From: DAOTVX01 sp034436015
Lineage (GTDB): Bacteria; Chloroflexota; Anaerolineae; Anaerolineales; Villigracilaceae
Assembly: GCA_034436015.1 (NCBI GenBank)
Contig: DAOTWG010000009.1
Span: 1-64,000 of the forward strand
Length of the DNA: 64,000 nucleotides
Direction: 5' to 3'
Made by a program: the position numbers and the translations under genes. Each line of letters starts with the position of its first letter. The stretch's first letter is position 1. Shown here in pieces: positions 42,969 to 51,017 of this stretch. The notes under the pieces are model-generated. The model ran no database searches. It was not told the origin of the DNA and worked only from the letters and a program-made list of their open reading frames with translations.

Positions 42969-45236
42969 ATGAAAGTCTTGCTTATCGGTTCCGGTGGTCG
43001 AGAACACGCTCTCGCCTGGAAACTCGCCCAATCGCCGCGTTTGACCCACCTTTATATTGTCCCCGGCAACGCGGGCAGCGCCGCGCACGGCGAAAATGCG
43101 GCGCTTGATACTCAGGACCACGCTCTCCTACGCCACTTCTGCCGCGAAAAAGGGGTGGATTTGGTTATCGTCGGCCCAGAAGCACCCCTAGCAGCCGGTC
43201 TGGCGGATGAGTTGCAGCAGGGCGGCATTCGAGTCTTTGGGCCAACAAAGGCAGCCGCCCAAATCGAGGCTTCCAAGTCCTTCGCCAAGCAGTTCATGGC
43301 GCGCCGGGGCATCCCAACCGCGTCCTTTCGGGTCTTTTCCGATTTCGATTCGGCTCGCCAATACCTGCGCGCCGTGGATTACCCTATCGTCCTCAAAGCC
43401 TCCGGCCTGGCGGCCGGGAAAGGCGTGATCATCCCGGAAGACACGGCTCAGGCCGAGGAAGCCCTGCGCCAGATCATGGTAGAACGTCAGTTCGGCGCAG
43501 CCGGCGAGGAGGTAGTCATCGAGGAACGACTGACCGGCCCCGAAGTGACTCTGCTCGCCTTCAGCGACGGTAAAACGGTCAAACCAATGATCCCTTCGCA
43601 GGACCACAAACGTCTGTTGGATGGCGATCAGGGCCCGAACACCGGCGGGATGGGCGCCTATGCACCGGTGCCAATTTGCCCGCCTGCGCTGGTGGAAGAA
43701 CTGACACGTTCCATCCTGCAGCCAACGGTAGACGGCTTGCGCGCCGAAGGACGGCCTTTCGTGGGCGTCCTCTATGGCGGATTCATCCTGACCGCCGACG
43801 GCCCGCGCGTCCTGGAATTCAATTGTCGCTTTGGCGACCCGGAAGCGCAGGTCGTGTTGCCTTTGCTGGAAAGCGATTTGCTCGAAATCGCCCTGGCCTG
43901 CACGGAAGGCCACCTGGACGCGACCGACATACATTGGAAGGAGGGCGCGGCTGCTTGCGTAGTGTTGGCTTCAGGCGGCTATCCTGGCGCTTACCGGAGC
44001 GGATATCCCATCGCCGGCCTGGAAAAAGACTGCCCCAATACCTTTGTCTTCCATGCCGGAACGAAACGCAGCGAGGGGCAAGTCGTCACCGCCGGTGGAC
44101 GGGTGCTGTGCGTCAGCGGCTGGGGTGCGAACATCAACGAGGCATTGGATGCCGCCTATGCGCGCGTCCAGGCCATCCACTTTGAGGGAATGCACTACCG
44201 CAAAGATATTGGCTGGCGCGTTCGTCAACCCGAATCGGCCTACGCATCGGCAGGTGTCTCGATTGACGCAGGTAATCGCGCCGTAGCACTGATGTCGGCC
44301 GCCGTGAAGTCCACGTATAGCCCGGAGGTGCTGGCGGGCATCGGCGCCTTCGGTGGCCTCTTCGACGCCTCGGTGCTTCAGCGCATGGAGCAACCTGTGC
44401 TGGTTGCCTCAACAGATGGGGTCGGCACCAAGGTCAAACTGGCCGCGCAAGTTGGGCGTTACCGCTCCTTGGGGCACGACATCGTCAATCACTGCATAAA
44501 CGACATCCTGGTTCAGGGCGCACGGCCGCTGTTCTTCCTGGACTACTTCGCGGCATCCAAACTCGTCCCAGAAATCACTGCCGAAATCGTCTGTGGTATG
44601 GCGGAAGCCTGCCGCGCCGCCGCTTGCGCTCTGATCGGCGGCGAGACGGCGGAAATGCCAGGGGTATATGCGCCGGGCGAGTTCGATGTGGCCGGCACGA
44701 TCGTCGGCGTGCTGGAGCGTAAAGACATGCTGCCTCGCTCCACCATTCGTCCCGGCGATGTACTTCTCGGCCTGCGCTCCTCCGGCCCACACACGAATGG
44801 CTATTCCCTGATACGCAAGGCGTTCGATGGCATTCCCCTCGAGGCCATCTTCCCCGAATTGGGTATTCCTTTGGCCGATGCTCTACTTGCCCCGCATCGT
44901 TCCTACTATAACCTCCTGTACCCAATCCCGGCCGAAGTGAAAGCCCTGGCGCATATCACCGGCGGTGGCTTCCTCGAAAACATTCCGCGCGTTCTTCCCG
45001 AAGGCGTGAGCGCTATTGTCCGCCGGGAATCCTGGCCTGTGCCCCCTCTCTTCCGCCTGATTCAGGCGCGCGGCAACGTCAGCACCGCTGAAATGTATCG
45101 CGTCTTCAATATGGGAATCGGGATGGTAGCCATCGTCGCCGCCGAAGACGCCGGACACCTGCAACAACGCATTCCGGAACAAACATGGATTATCGGCGAA
45201 CTGATAGCCGGCAACCGAACCGTCATGCTGGAGTAG
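42969..45236 (+). CDS. Bifunctional GAR synthetase / AIR synthetase (PurD-PurM fusion)
   Basis: 755 residues from ATG 42969, with no frameshift. Residues 1 to about 415 are PurD (phosphoribosylamine-glycine ligase): 'VLLIGSGGREHALAWKL', 'VLKASGLAAGKGVIIP', 'DGDQGPNTGGMGAYAP', 'EFNCRFGDPEAQVVLP'. Residues about 420-755 are PurM (AIR synthetase): 'AGVSIDAGNRAV', 'FGGLFDASVLQ', 'STDGVGTKVKLA', 'HDIVNHCINDILVQGARPLF', 'IGGETAEMPGVY', 'HITGGGFLENIPRVLP'. The linker is only a few residues. It performs purine steps 2 and 5. The next gene follows after 5 nt. Confidence 0.95.
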   Translation: MKVLLIGSGGREHALAWKLAQSPRLTHLYIVPGNAGSAAHGENAALDTQDHALLRHFCREKGVDLVIVGPEAPLAAGLADELQQGGIRVFGPTKAAAQIEASKSFAKQFMARRGIPTASFRVFSDFDSARQYLRAVDYPIVLKASGLAAGKGVIIPEDTAQAEEALRQIMVERQFGAAGEEVVIEERLTGPEVTLLAFSDGKTVKPMIPSQDHKRLLDGDQGPNTGGMGAYAPVPICPPALVEELTRSILQPTVDGLRAEGRPFVGVLYGGFILTADGPRVLEFNCRFGDPEAQVVLPLLESDLLEIALACTEGHLDATDIHWKEGAAACVVLASGGYPGAYRSGYPIAGLEKDCPNTFVFHAGTKRSEGQVVTAGGRVLCVSGWGANINEALDAAYARVQAIHFEGMHYRKDIGWRVRQPESAYASAGVSIDAGNRAVALMSAAVKSTYSPEVLAGIGAFGGLFDASVLQRMEQPVLVASTDGVGTKVKLAAQVGRYRSLGHDIVNHCINDILVQGARPLFFLDYFAASKLVPEITAEIVCGMAEACRAAACALIGGETAEMPGVYAPGEFDVAGTIVGVLERKDMLPRSTIRPGDVLLGLRSSGPHTNGYSLIRKAFDGIPLEAIFPELGIPLADALLAPHRSYYNLLYPIPAEVKALAHITGGGFLENIPRVLPEGVSAIVRRESWPVPPLFRLIQARGNVSTAEMYRVFNMGIGMVAIVAAEDAGHLQQRIPEQTWIIGELIAGNRTVMLE

Positions 45237-45241
45237 AAAGT

Positions 45242-46414
45242 ATGAAAGAACTCCCTCTACGCTATGGTTGTAATCCACATCAGACGCCCGCACGCGTATA
45301 CGTTGAGGAGGGAAATTTACCGTTCACTGTCCTGAACGGCACGCCGGGCTACATCAACCTGCTCGATGCCCTGAATTCCTGGCAACTCGTGCGCGAATTG
45401 CGCCAGGCGTTAAATCTCCCTGCCGCAGCTTCGTTCAAGCACGTTAGTCCAAGCGGCGCGGCCGTGGCGGCCGTACCGCTCTCCGAGACTCTGAAGCAGG
45501 TGTACGCGGTAACCGACCTCGAACTCTCGCCCCTGGCTGAAGCCTACGCCCGCGCGCGCGGCGCCGACCGCCTCTCCTCGTTCGGCGACTGGGTTGCCCT
45601 CTCAGATCAAGTGGACGTATCGGTCGCGCGCCTGCTGGCGCGCGAGGTCTCCGATGGCATCGTCGCGCCGGATTACGACGCCGAGGCATTGGACATCTTG
45701 CGGAATAAAAAAGGCGGCAAGTACGTCATCCTGCGAATAGACCCGACCTATGAACCTGCGCCGACGGAGACGCGTCAGGTCTTCGGCATCACACTGGAGC
45801 AACGGCGCAACGATCGCCCGGTCAGTCGCGAGGATTTGCGCAACATTGTCACAAGAAACAAAGATCTACCCGAAAACGCCATCCGCGACATGATGGTAGC
45901 CTGGATCACGCTCAAATACACACAGTCCAACTCGGTCTGCTTCGTAGTGGAGGGCCAGGTCATCGGAGTCGGCGCAGGGCAACAATCGCGTGTGCACTGC
46001 GTGCGCCTGGCGGGGATGAAAGCAGACTTATGGCGGTTACGGCAACATCCGGCTGTGCTCAGCCTAAAGTTCCGCCCCGAAATCAAGCGACCCGATCGCG
46101 ATAACGCCATTGACCAGTACCTGCGCGATGACGTCACGCCGCGCGAGAAGGCCGCCTGGAACGAAATCTTCGCCGAAATTCCCCGCCCGCTTCCGAGCGA
46201 GGAAAAGCGCCAATGGTTGCGCAACATGAACGGCGTGGTGCTGGGGTCCGATGCATTCTTCCCCTTCCGCGACTCGATCGATCGCGCCGCGGCAAGCGGC
46301 GTGCGCTATGTGCTCCAGCCCGGCGGCTCTGCCCGCGACGACGAGGTCATCCAAGCCTGCGACGAGTACGGCATGGTCATGGTTTTTTCCGGCATGCGTC
46401 TATTCCACCACTAG
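45242..46414 (+). CDS. Stand-alone AICAR formyltransferase (PurH C-terminal domain, eukaryote-like)
   Basis: 390 residues. It carries only the AICAR transformylase half of PurH; the roughly 200-residue N-terminal IMP cyclohydrolase domain is absent. It begins 'LPLRYGCNPHQTPARVY' and contains 'SFKHVSPSGAAVA' (bacterial PurH has KHxNPCG), 'ARARGADRLSSFGDWVALSD', 'REVSDGIVAPDYDAEALDIL', 'YTQSNSVCFVVEGQVIGVG' and a C-terminal 'MRLFHH'. These stretches closely match the vertebrate ATIC transformylase domain as remembered. It converts AICAR plus 10-formyl-THF to FAICAR. IMP closure must be encoded elsewhere. Confidence 0.92.
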   Translation: MKELPLRYGCNPHQTPARVYVEEGNLPFTVLNGTPGYINLLDALNSWQLVRELRQALNLPAAASFKHVSPSGAAVAAVPLSETLKQVYAVTDLELSPLAEAYARARGADRLSSFGDWVALSDQVDVSVARLLAREVSDGIVAPDYDAEALDILRNKKGGKYVILRIDPTYEPAPTETRQVFGITLEQRRNDRPVSREDLRNIVTRNKDLPENAIRDMMVAWITLKYTQSNSVCFVVEGQVIGVGAGQQSRVHCVRLAGMKADLWRLRQHPAVLSLKFRPEIKRPDRDNAIDQYLRDDVTPREKAAWNEIFAEIPRPLPSEEKRQWLRNMNGVVLGSDAFFPFRDSIDRAAASGVRYVLQPGGSARDDEVIQACDEYGMVMVFSGMRLFHH

Positions 46415-46422
46415 GAGGGAGA

Positions 46423-47013
46423 ATGACGGCCCGTCTTGTTGTCTTGATTTCTGGGTTCGGCTCCAATCTACAGGCCATCCTGGACGCCTGCGCGAGCGGC
46501 AAACTGCCGGCCACAGTCGTTGCCGTCTTCTCGAACAAACCCGAAGCCTACGGTCTGGAGCGCGCACGAGCCGCCAACGTGCCGGCTATCGCGATTCCCA
46601 AACAAGCCGAGGAAGACCGTCGCGCTTACGACAGGCGCTTGGCCGAGGCGGTGGCGCAGTGCCGCCCGGATTACATCGTCCTGGCCGGTTGGATGCGCAT
46701 CCTAACGATGGAGTTCTTGGGGCGCTTTCCAAATCGCGTCATCAACCTACACCCCGCCCTACCGGGGGCTTTCCCCGGCACGCACGCCATCGAGCGCGCC
46801 TACGAGGCCTGGCAACGAGGCGAAATTGACCGCAGCGGTGTGATGGTGCACCTCGTCCCCGACGAAAATGTGGACGCCGGTCCGGTGTTGGCCTGCGAGG
46901 AAATTCCCTTCCGACCAGGCGAGACGCTTAAGGAATTCGAAGCCCGCGTCCATCAAATCGAACACCGTCTGCTGGTTGAAACGCTAGGACGGCTTCTCGC
47001 GCAACAGACCTGA
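46423..47013 (+). CDS. purN: Phosphoribosylglycinamide formyltransferase
   Basis: 196 residues from ATG 46423, with GGAGGGAG upstream. It transfers formyl from 10-formyl-THF to GAR (purine step 3). Motifs include 'VLISGFGSNLQAILDA' (phosphate-binding loop), 'VLAGWMRILTMEFL', 'NLHPALPGAFPGTHAIERA' with the catalytic His, and the catalytic Asp in 'VPDENVDAGPVL'. It follows the transformylase gene by 8 nt, so PurD-PurM, AICARFT and PurN form a partial purine operon. metF and folP in this window feed the same one-carbon pool. Confidence 0.96.
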   Translation: MTARLVVLISGFGSNLQAILDACASGKLPATVVAVFSNKPEAYGLERARAANVPAIAIPKQAEEDRRAYDRRLAEAVAQCRPDYIVLAGWMRILTMEFLGRFPNRVINLHPALPGAFPGTHAIERAYEAWQRGEIDRSGVMVHLVPDENVDAGPVLACEEIPFRPGETLKEFEARVHQIEHRLLVETLGRLLAQQT

Positions 47014-47017
47014 CCCT

Positions 47018-47989
47018 ATGCCCTCTTCCGCTGTCGCCCTCGCCCATCCCAACATCGCATTCATCAAGTATTGGGGCAACCGCGAGGAAACGCTGCGTCT
47101 GCCCGCCAACGGTTCGATCTCCATGAACCTGGCGGCCCTGTGGACGCGCGTAACAGTCGAATGGGAGGAACGAGAGGGCGAAGACCACTTGATTATCAAC
47201 GGCGAGGCAACCGGTGGGGCAACGCTCCAACGTGTTTCAGCCTTCCTCGATTTAATACGCCAACAAAGCGGTCTGAATGCGCGAGCCAACATGCTCAGCG
47301 AAAGCAATTTTCCTTCAGGCGCCGGCTTAGCCTCCTCCGCTTCTGCCTTCGCCGCGCTGACGCTGGCCGCGACGCGCGCGGCCGGCCTGGAACTGGATTC
47401 GATCGCGCTCTCACGATTGGCGCGTCGCGGCTCTGGTTCCGCCTGTCGTTCCGTGCCGAGCGGCTTCGTCGAATGGTACGCCGGCGCGAGCGACGCCGAT
47501 TCCTACGCGGTCTCCATCGCCCCGCCTGAACACTGGGCATTGGTGGACTTGATTGCCATCGTCAGCGCCGAGCATAAAGCCGTTGGCTCCCTCCAAGGGC
47601 ACGCCCTTGCGCCAAGTAGCCCCCTGCAGGCAGCACGCCTGGCCGATGCGCCGCGCCGCCTCGACCTGTGCCGGCGCGCTATTTTGACGCGCGATTTCGA
47701 GGCGCTGGCCGCCGTCGCCGAACTCGATTCCGATATGATGCACGCCGTTATGATGACTTCCGCGCCGCCCCTGCTCTACTGGCAACCGGCTACCATTGCC
47801 GTCATGCAGACCGTACGCGGCGCACGCGCGCGCGGCATAGCCGTCTGCTATACGATCGACGCCGGGCCAAACGTTCATATCCTATGCCCCGAGTCTGAGC
47901 GCAGCGCCGTGCGCGCGTTGCTCGAGGGTCTCGAAGGCGTGCAAGAGGTGGTGGAGAGTGGCCCCGGCGAAGGCGCGCGTCTTCTTTAA
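47018..47989 (+). CDS. Mevalonate-pathway decarboxylase (MvaD family)
   Basis: 323 residues, GHMP-fold. It belongs with diphosphomevalonate decarboxylases: 'ALAHPNIAFIKYWGNREE', 'LPANGSISMNLAALW', 'NFPSGAGLASSASAFAALTL' (ATP loop), 'RRGSGSACRSVPSGFVEW' and 'CYTIDAGPNVHILC'. The N-terminal motif is usually KYWGK; here the second Lys is Asn. In Chloroflexota such a homologue (Roseiflexus) has been shown to be a phosphomevalonate decarboxylase acting with isopentenyl phosphate kinase, so the substrate may be phosphomevalonate or its diphosphate. It starts 4 nt after purN ends. No other mevalonate gene is nearby. Confidence 0.88.
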   Translation: MPSSAVALAHPNIAFIKYWGNREETLRLPANGSISMNLAALWTRVTVEWEEREGEDHLIINGEATGGATLQRVSAFLDLIRQQSGLNARANMLSESNFPSGAGLASSASAFAALTLAATRAAGLELDSIALSRLARRGSGSACRSVPSGFVEWYAGASDADSYAVSIAPPEHWALVDLIAIVSAEHKAVGSLQGHALAPSSPLQAARLADAPRRLDLCRRAILTRDFEALAAVAELDSDMMHAVMMTSAPPLLYWQPATIAVMQTVRGARARGIAVCYTIDAGPNVHILCPESERSAVRALLEGLEGVQEVVESGPGEGARLL

Positions 47990-47998
47990 TCGTTTATA

Positions 47999-49069
47999 AT
48001 GGGAGACATGACTCTTCAATACGTTCTCGAATTCGTACTGGCGCTAACGATCCTGATCATTACCCATGAACTTGGCCATTTTCTCGCCTGCCGCATATTC
48101 AGGATAGAAGTGGAAGAGTTCGGCATCGGTTTTCCGCCACGGCTCCTCCGGCTATTCCGCTCGGGTGGCACGGAATTTACCCTCAACTGGATTCTCCTGG
48201 GCGGATTCGTGCGCCCGAAAGGCGAGAACGACCCAAGCGTAGCCGGCGGACTGGCCACAGCAAAGCCGCTCGCGCGCATTGGCGTCGCGCTGGGAGGACC
48301 ACTGGCAAACTTGTTGCTCGCCGTTGCCGCCTACGCAGTCATGATCGGGCTGATGGGAGAGGCCGATCCCCAACGCTCCAATCAGGTGGAAATCAAAGGC
48401 GTGCTCCCCGATTCACCGGCCTATTACGCCGGCCTGCAAGCAGGAGATATCCTCTTGTGCATTAACGGCGAAGCAACGCACAGCGTCGAGCAGGCACGCG
48501 ACATCATCTACCGGCACCTCGATCAACCCGTGACAATCGAGTATCAGCGCGGCAACGACGTCGCCGCTGTCACGCTGATTCCGCTCAGCAGTCGAAGCCT
48601 GCAAGCGGGCGCGATCGGCATCCAACTCGGCGTTCCCACCCGCCGCGTGGGCTTCTGGAAAGCCATTGGCTATGGCTTTCGCTTTACCTATTTGCACGTC
48701 AAGACGCTCATCATGCTTACTAGCCAACTGCTAACCGGCCAGCTACCCTCCTCCAGCGCCGAAGTGATCGGACCGATCGGCATGGGACGAATCTACGTGG
48801 GAATGCGCGAACTGGCCCCAATTTCCGGCGCCCTTCGTATCGTGCATACGCTTTCGTTTCTGACGAACATCACCGTCACACTTGCCCTGCTCAACCTGTT
48901 GCCTGTTCCAGCCCTCGATGGCGGACGCGTGGTGCTGGCTTTGCCGGAGTTGATCTTCCGTCGAAGATTGAATCCAAAAGTCGAAACAGCACTGGTGGCA
49001 ACTACGTTTCTCTTGCTTTTGGGCTTGATGATACTCGTTTCGTTCCAGGATGTTCTTGCTCTGAGGTAA
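47999..49069 (+). CDS. Site-2 zinc metalloprotease with PDZ domain (M50, RseP-like)
   Basis: 356 residues. The active site HExxH is in the first membrane helix ('ILIITHELGHFLACRIF'), with the second metal-binding motif in 'LLPVPALDGGRVVLAL'. A single PDZ domain lies between ('GVLPDSPAYYAGLQAGDILL'). 'SAEVIGPIGMGRIYVGM' precedes the third helix. E. coli RseP has two PDZ domains, so this is a shorter form common outside Proteobacteria. It cleaves membrane-embedded substrates such as anti-sigma factors or remnant signal peptides. ATG 47999 is used; ATG 48008 is an alternative. Confidence 0.93.
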   Translation: MGDMTLQYVLEFVLALTILIITHELGHFLACRIFRIEVEEFGIGFPPRLLRLFRSGGTEFTLNWILLGGFVRPKGENDPSVAGGLATAKPLARIGVALGGPLANLLLAVAAYAVMIGLMGEADPQRSNQVEIKGVLPDSPAYYAGLQAGDILLCINGEATHSVEQARDIIYRHLDQPVTIEYQRGNDVAAVTLIPLSSRSLQAGAIGIQLGVPTRRVGFWKAIGYGFRFTYLHVKTLIMLTSQLLTGQLPSSSAEVIGPIGMGRIYVGMRELAPISGALRIVHTLSFLTNITVTLALLNLLPVPALDGGRVVLALPELIFRRRLNPKVETALVATTFLLLLGLMILVSFQDVLALR

Positions 49070-49073
49070 ACAC

Positions 49074-50063
49074 ATGTCTCAGCCTGTACCTTTTCAAACT
49101 GTTCTCGAGGCGCTGTGCGACGAAAGCCGTCCATTCCCGGCTCGCTACCTGCACCATTTTTCCGATCTGATGCCGGAAAATCTCCAGGCCCTTATTGTCA
49201 CCTGGCCTCAAGTGACCACCCATCGGAAGCGCGCCTTGCTGGAAGACCTGGAACTCTTGGCCGAAGCCGATACCCTGGTGTCCTTTGATGTCTTAGCCAG
49301 ACTGCTGCTACGTGATTCCGACCCCTACGTGCGCGCCTCCGCTATCCGTTTGCTCTGGGAATGCACCGATACCGATTTGATCCCCATCTTCGTTGAACTT
49401 TTGGAACAAGATCCCGATAGTCAAGTGCGAGCAACAGCCGCCACGGCACTAGGACAATTCATCTACCTTGGAGAACTGGAGGCCATCGGTCCCGCGTTGC
49501 TTCATCAGGTCGAGGAGCGCCTGTTGAAAGCCATCAACGAACAGACCAACGAAGTGCAAGTGCGTCGCCGCGCGCTCGAAGCGCTGGGGGCTTCCTCGCG
49601 CCCGGAAGTTCCGGACCTCATCGAAACCGCGTATGCCCGCCAAAGCCCTGATTGGAAAGTCAGTGCCCTATTCGCTATGGGGCGTTCAGGCGATGAACGC
49701 TGGGAGAAACTGGTGCTGGCTAACCTGCATTCCAGCAACGATGACATTCGCCTGGAGGCCATTCGCGCCGCCGGCGAACTGGAGCTCGCCTCGGCCCGCG
49801 TTCCGTTGCTTGACGCCCTCGAGGACGAGGAAAACCCTGATATCCGCCGCGAGATTGTCTGGGCACTCTCGAAAATCGGTGGCCCCGGCATCGAGGAACG
49901 ATTGCTGGAGCTTCTCGAGGCCGAAGAAGACGAAGACGAAGCCGGTTTTCTCGAAGAAGCCCTGGACAACCTTGCTTTTACCCAGAGCCTCCTTCCGTTC
50001 GGCATGTTCTCCTTCGAACCGGAAGAGAACGAAGACACAAACCTCCAGGCGCGTCAGAACTGA
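49074..50063 (+). CDS. HEAT-repeat protein, function unknown
   Basis: 329 residues made largely of HEAT-like helical repeats: 'RLLLRDSDPYVRASAIRLL', 'LLEQDPDSQVRATAATALG', 'NLHSSNDDIRLEAIRAAGEL', 'LEDEENPDIRREIVWALSK'. The C-terminal part is acidic ('LEAEEDEDEAGFLEEALDN', 'EPEENEDTN'). There is no signal peptide and no catalytic motif. Such proteins act as protein-binding scaffolds; the partner is unknown. It starts 4 nt after the protease gene and is followed after 42 nt by a transporter. Confidence 0.8.
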   Translation: MSQPVPFQTVLEALCDESRPFPARYLHHFSDLMPENLQALIVTWPQVTTHRKRALLEDLELLAEADTLVSFDVLARLLLRDSDPYVRASAIRLLWECTDTDLIPIFVELLEQDPDSQVRATAATALGQFIYLGELEAIGPALLHQVEERLLKAINEQTNEVQVRRRALEALGASSRPEVPDLIETAYARQSPDWKVSALFAMGRSGDERWEKLVLANLHSSNDDIRLEAIRAAGELELASARVPLLDALEDEENPDIRREIVWALSKIGGPGIEERLLELLEAEEDEDEAGFLEEALDNLAFTQSLLPFGMFSFEPEENEDTNLQARQN

Positions 50064-50105
50064 TAAAGGCGCCATGCTTCCTTCTACTCCAAGTCCCCTC
50101 TCACC

Positions 50106-51017
50106 GTGAATCAACTGCTCTCTGTCTTTGCCAACAACCTGCTTCCCATCCTGCTGATCAGCAGCGCGGGGTACATACTCGGTAAAATCTTCCATTTGGA
50201 CGGGCGCTCCTTTGGTCGGTTAATCTTTTACCTACTCATTCCCATCCTGGTGTTCCGCTTGCTTACCGAAAACGCCCTTCCGCTGGAACGGCTCGCCCAG
50301 ATGATGGGCTTTTCAGCCGCGACTATTCTCAGCGTGGGCGGACTTGCGTACCTTGCCGGTCGCCTGTTTCGTCTGGAACGCTCCGTCTTGACCGTGGTCG
50401 TGATGACAACCATGCTCTCGAATACCGGCAACTACGGTCTCCCTCTCGTGTCGTTTGCCTTTGGCTCAGAAGCCTTGACCTACGCCGGCGTTTACTTTGT
50501 GACCAGCTCGCTGTTGACCAACACGTTGGGCGTGTTCATCGCTTCGCTCGGACACCTCAAGCCAAAAGACGCCCTGCTCGGTCTGCTGAAAGTTCCGGCA
50601 ACCTACGGTATTCTCCTGGCTTTGCTCGCCCTGCACTTTCGCTGGACGCTGCCAATGCCCTTATTGCGTACAGTCACTCTGCTTTCCGACGCTACTATCC
50701 CCACCATGTTGGTCCTGCTCGGCCTAGAACTTGGACGCGCGAGCTGGAATCGGGACACCGGCGCGATCATCCTGAGCGTTGTCCTCCGTCTCCTGGCGGG
50801 GCCGCTCATCGGACTGGGACTGGCCGATCTCTTTCGCCTGCCAACTGCCGCTCGTCAGGCCGGCGTCATAGAGGCAGGTGTCCCTTCCGCGGTGATGAAC
50901 ACCGTGTTAGCCAGCGAATATGATATCGATCCGCCGTTGGTGACGGCTATCGTCTTTGTTTCCACCTTGCTCAGTCCATTGACGCTAACGCCGCTCCTGG
51001 TCTTTTTGGGAAAATGA
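50106..51017 (+). CDS. AEC (auxin efflux carrier) family transporter
   Basis: 303 residues with about 10 membrane helices. 'LLPILLISSAGYILGKIFHL' at the N-terminus, 'MLSNTGNYGLPLVSFAFG' (the conserved N-x-G-N-x-G-x-P segment) and 'AGVIEAGVPSAVMNTVLASE' in the C-terminal half are typical of the AEC/PIN-like family. Bacterial members export or import organic acids such as malate or malonate; the substrate is not predictable here. The start is GTG 50106, and its stop overlaps the next ATG by 4 nt. Confidence 0.88.
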   Translation: MNQLLSVFANNLLPILLISSAGYILGKIFHLDGRSFGRLIFYLLIPILVFRLLTENALPLERLAQMMGFSAATILSVGGLAYLAGRLFRLERSVLTVVVMTTMLSNTGNYGLPLVSFAFGSEALTYAGVYFVTSSLLTNTLGVFIASLGHLKPKDALLGLLKVPATYGILLALLALHFRWTLPMPLLRTVTLLSDATIPTMLVLLGLELGRASWNRDTGAIILSVVLRLLAGPLIGLGLADLFRLPTAARQAGVIEAGVPSAVMNTVLASEYDIDPPLVTAIVFVSTLLSPLTLTPLLVFLGK

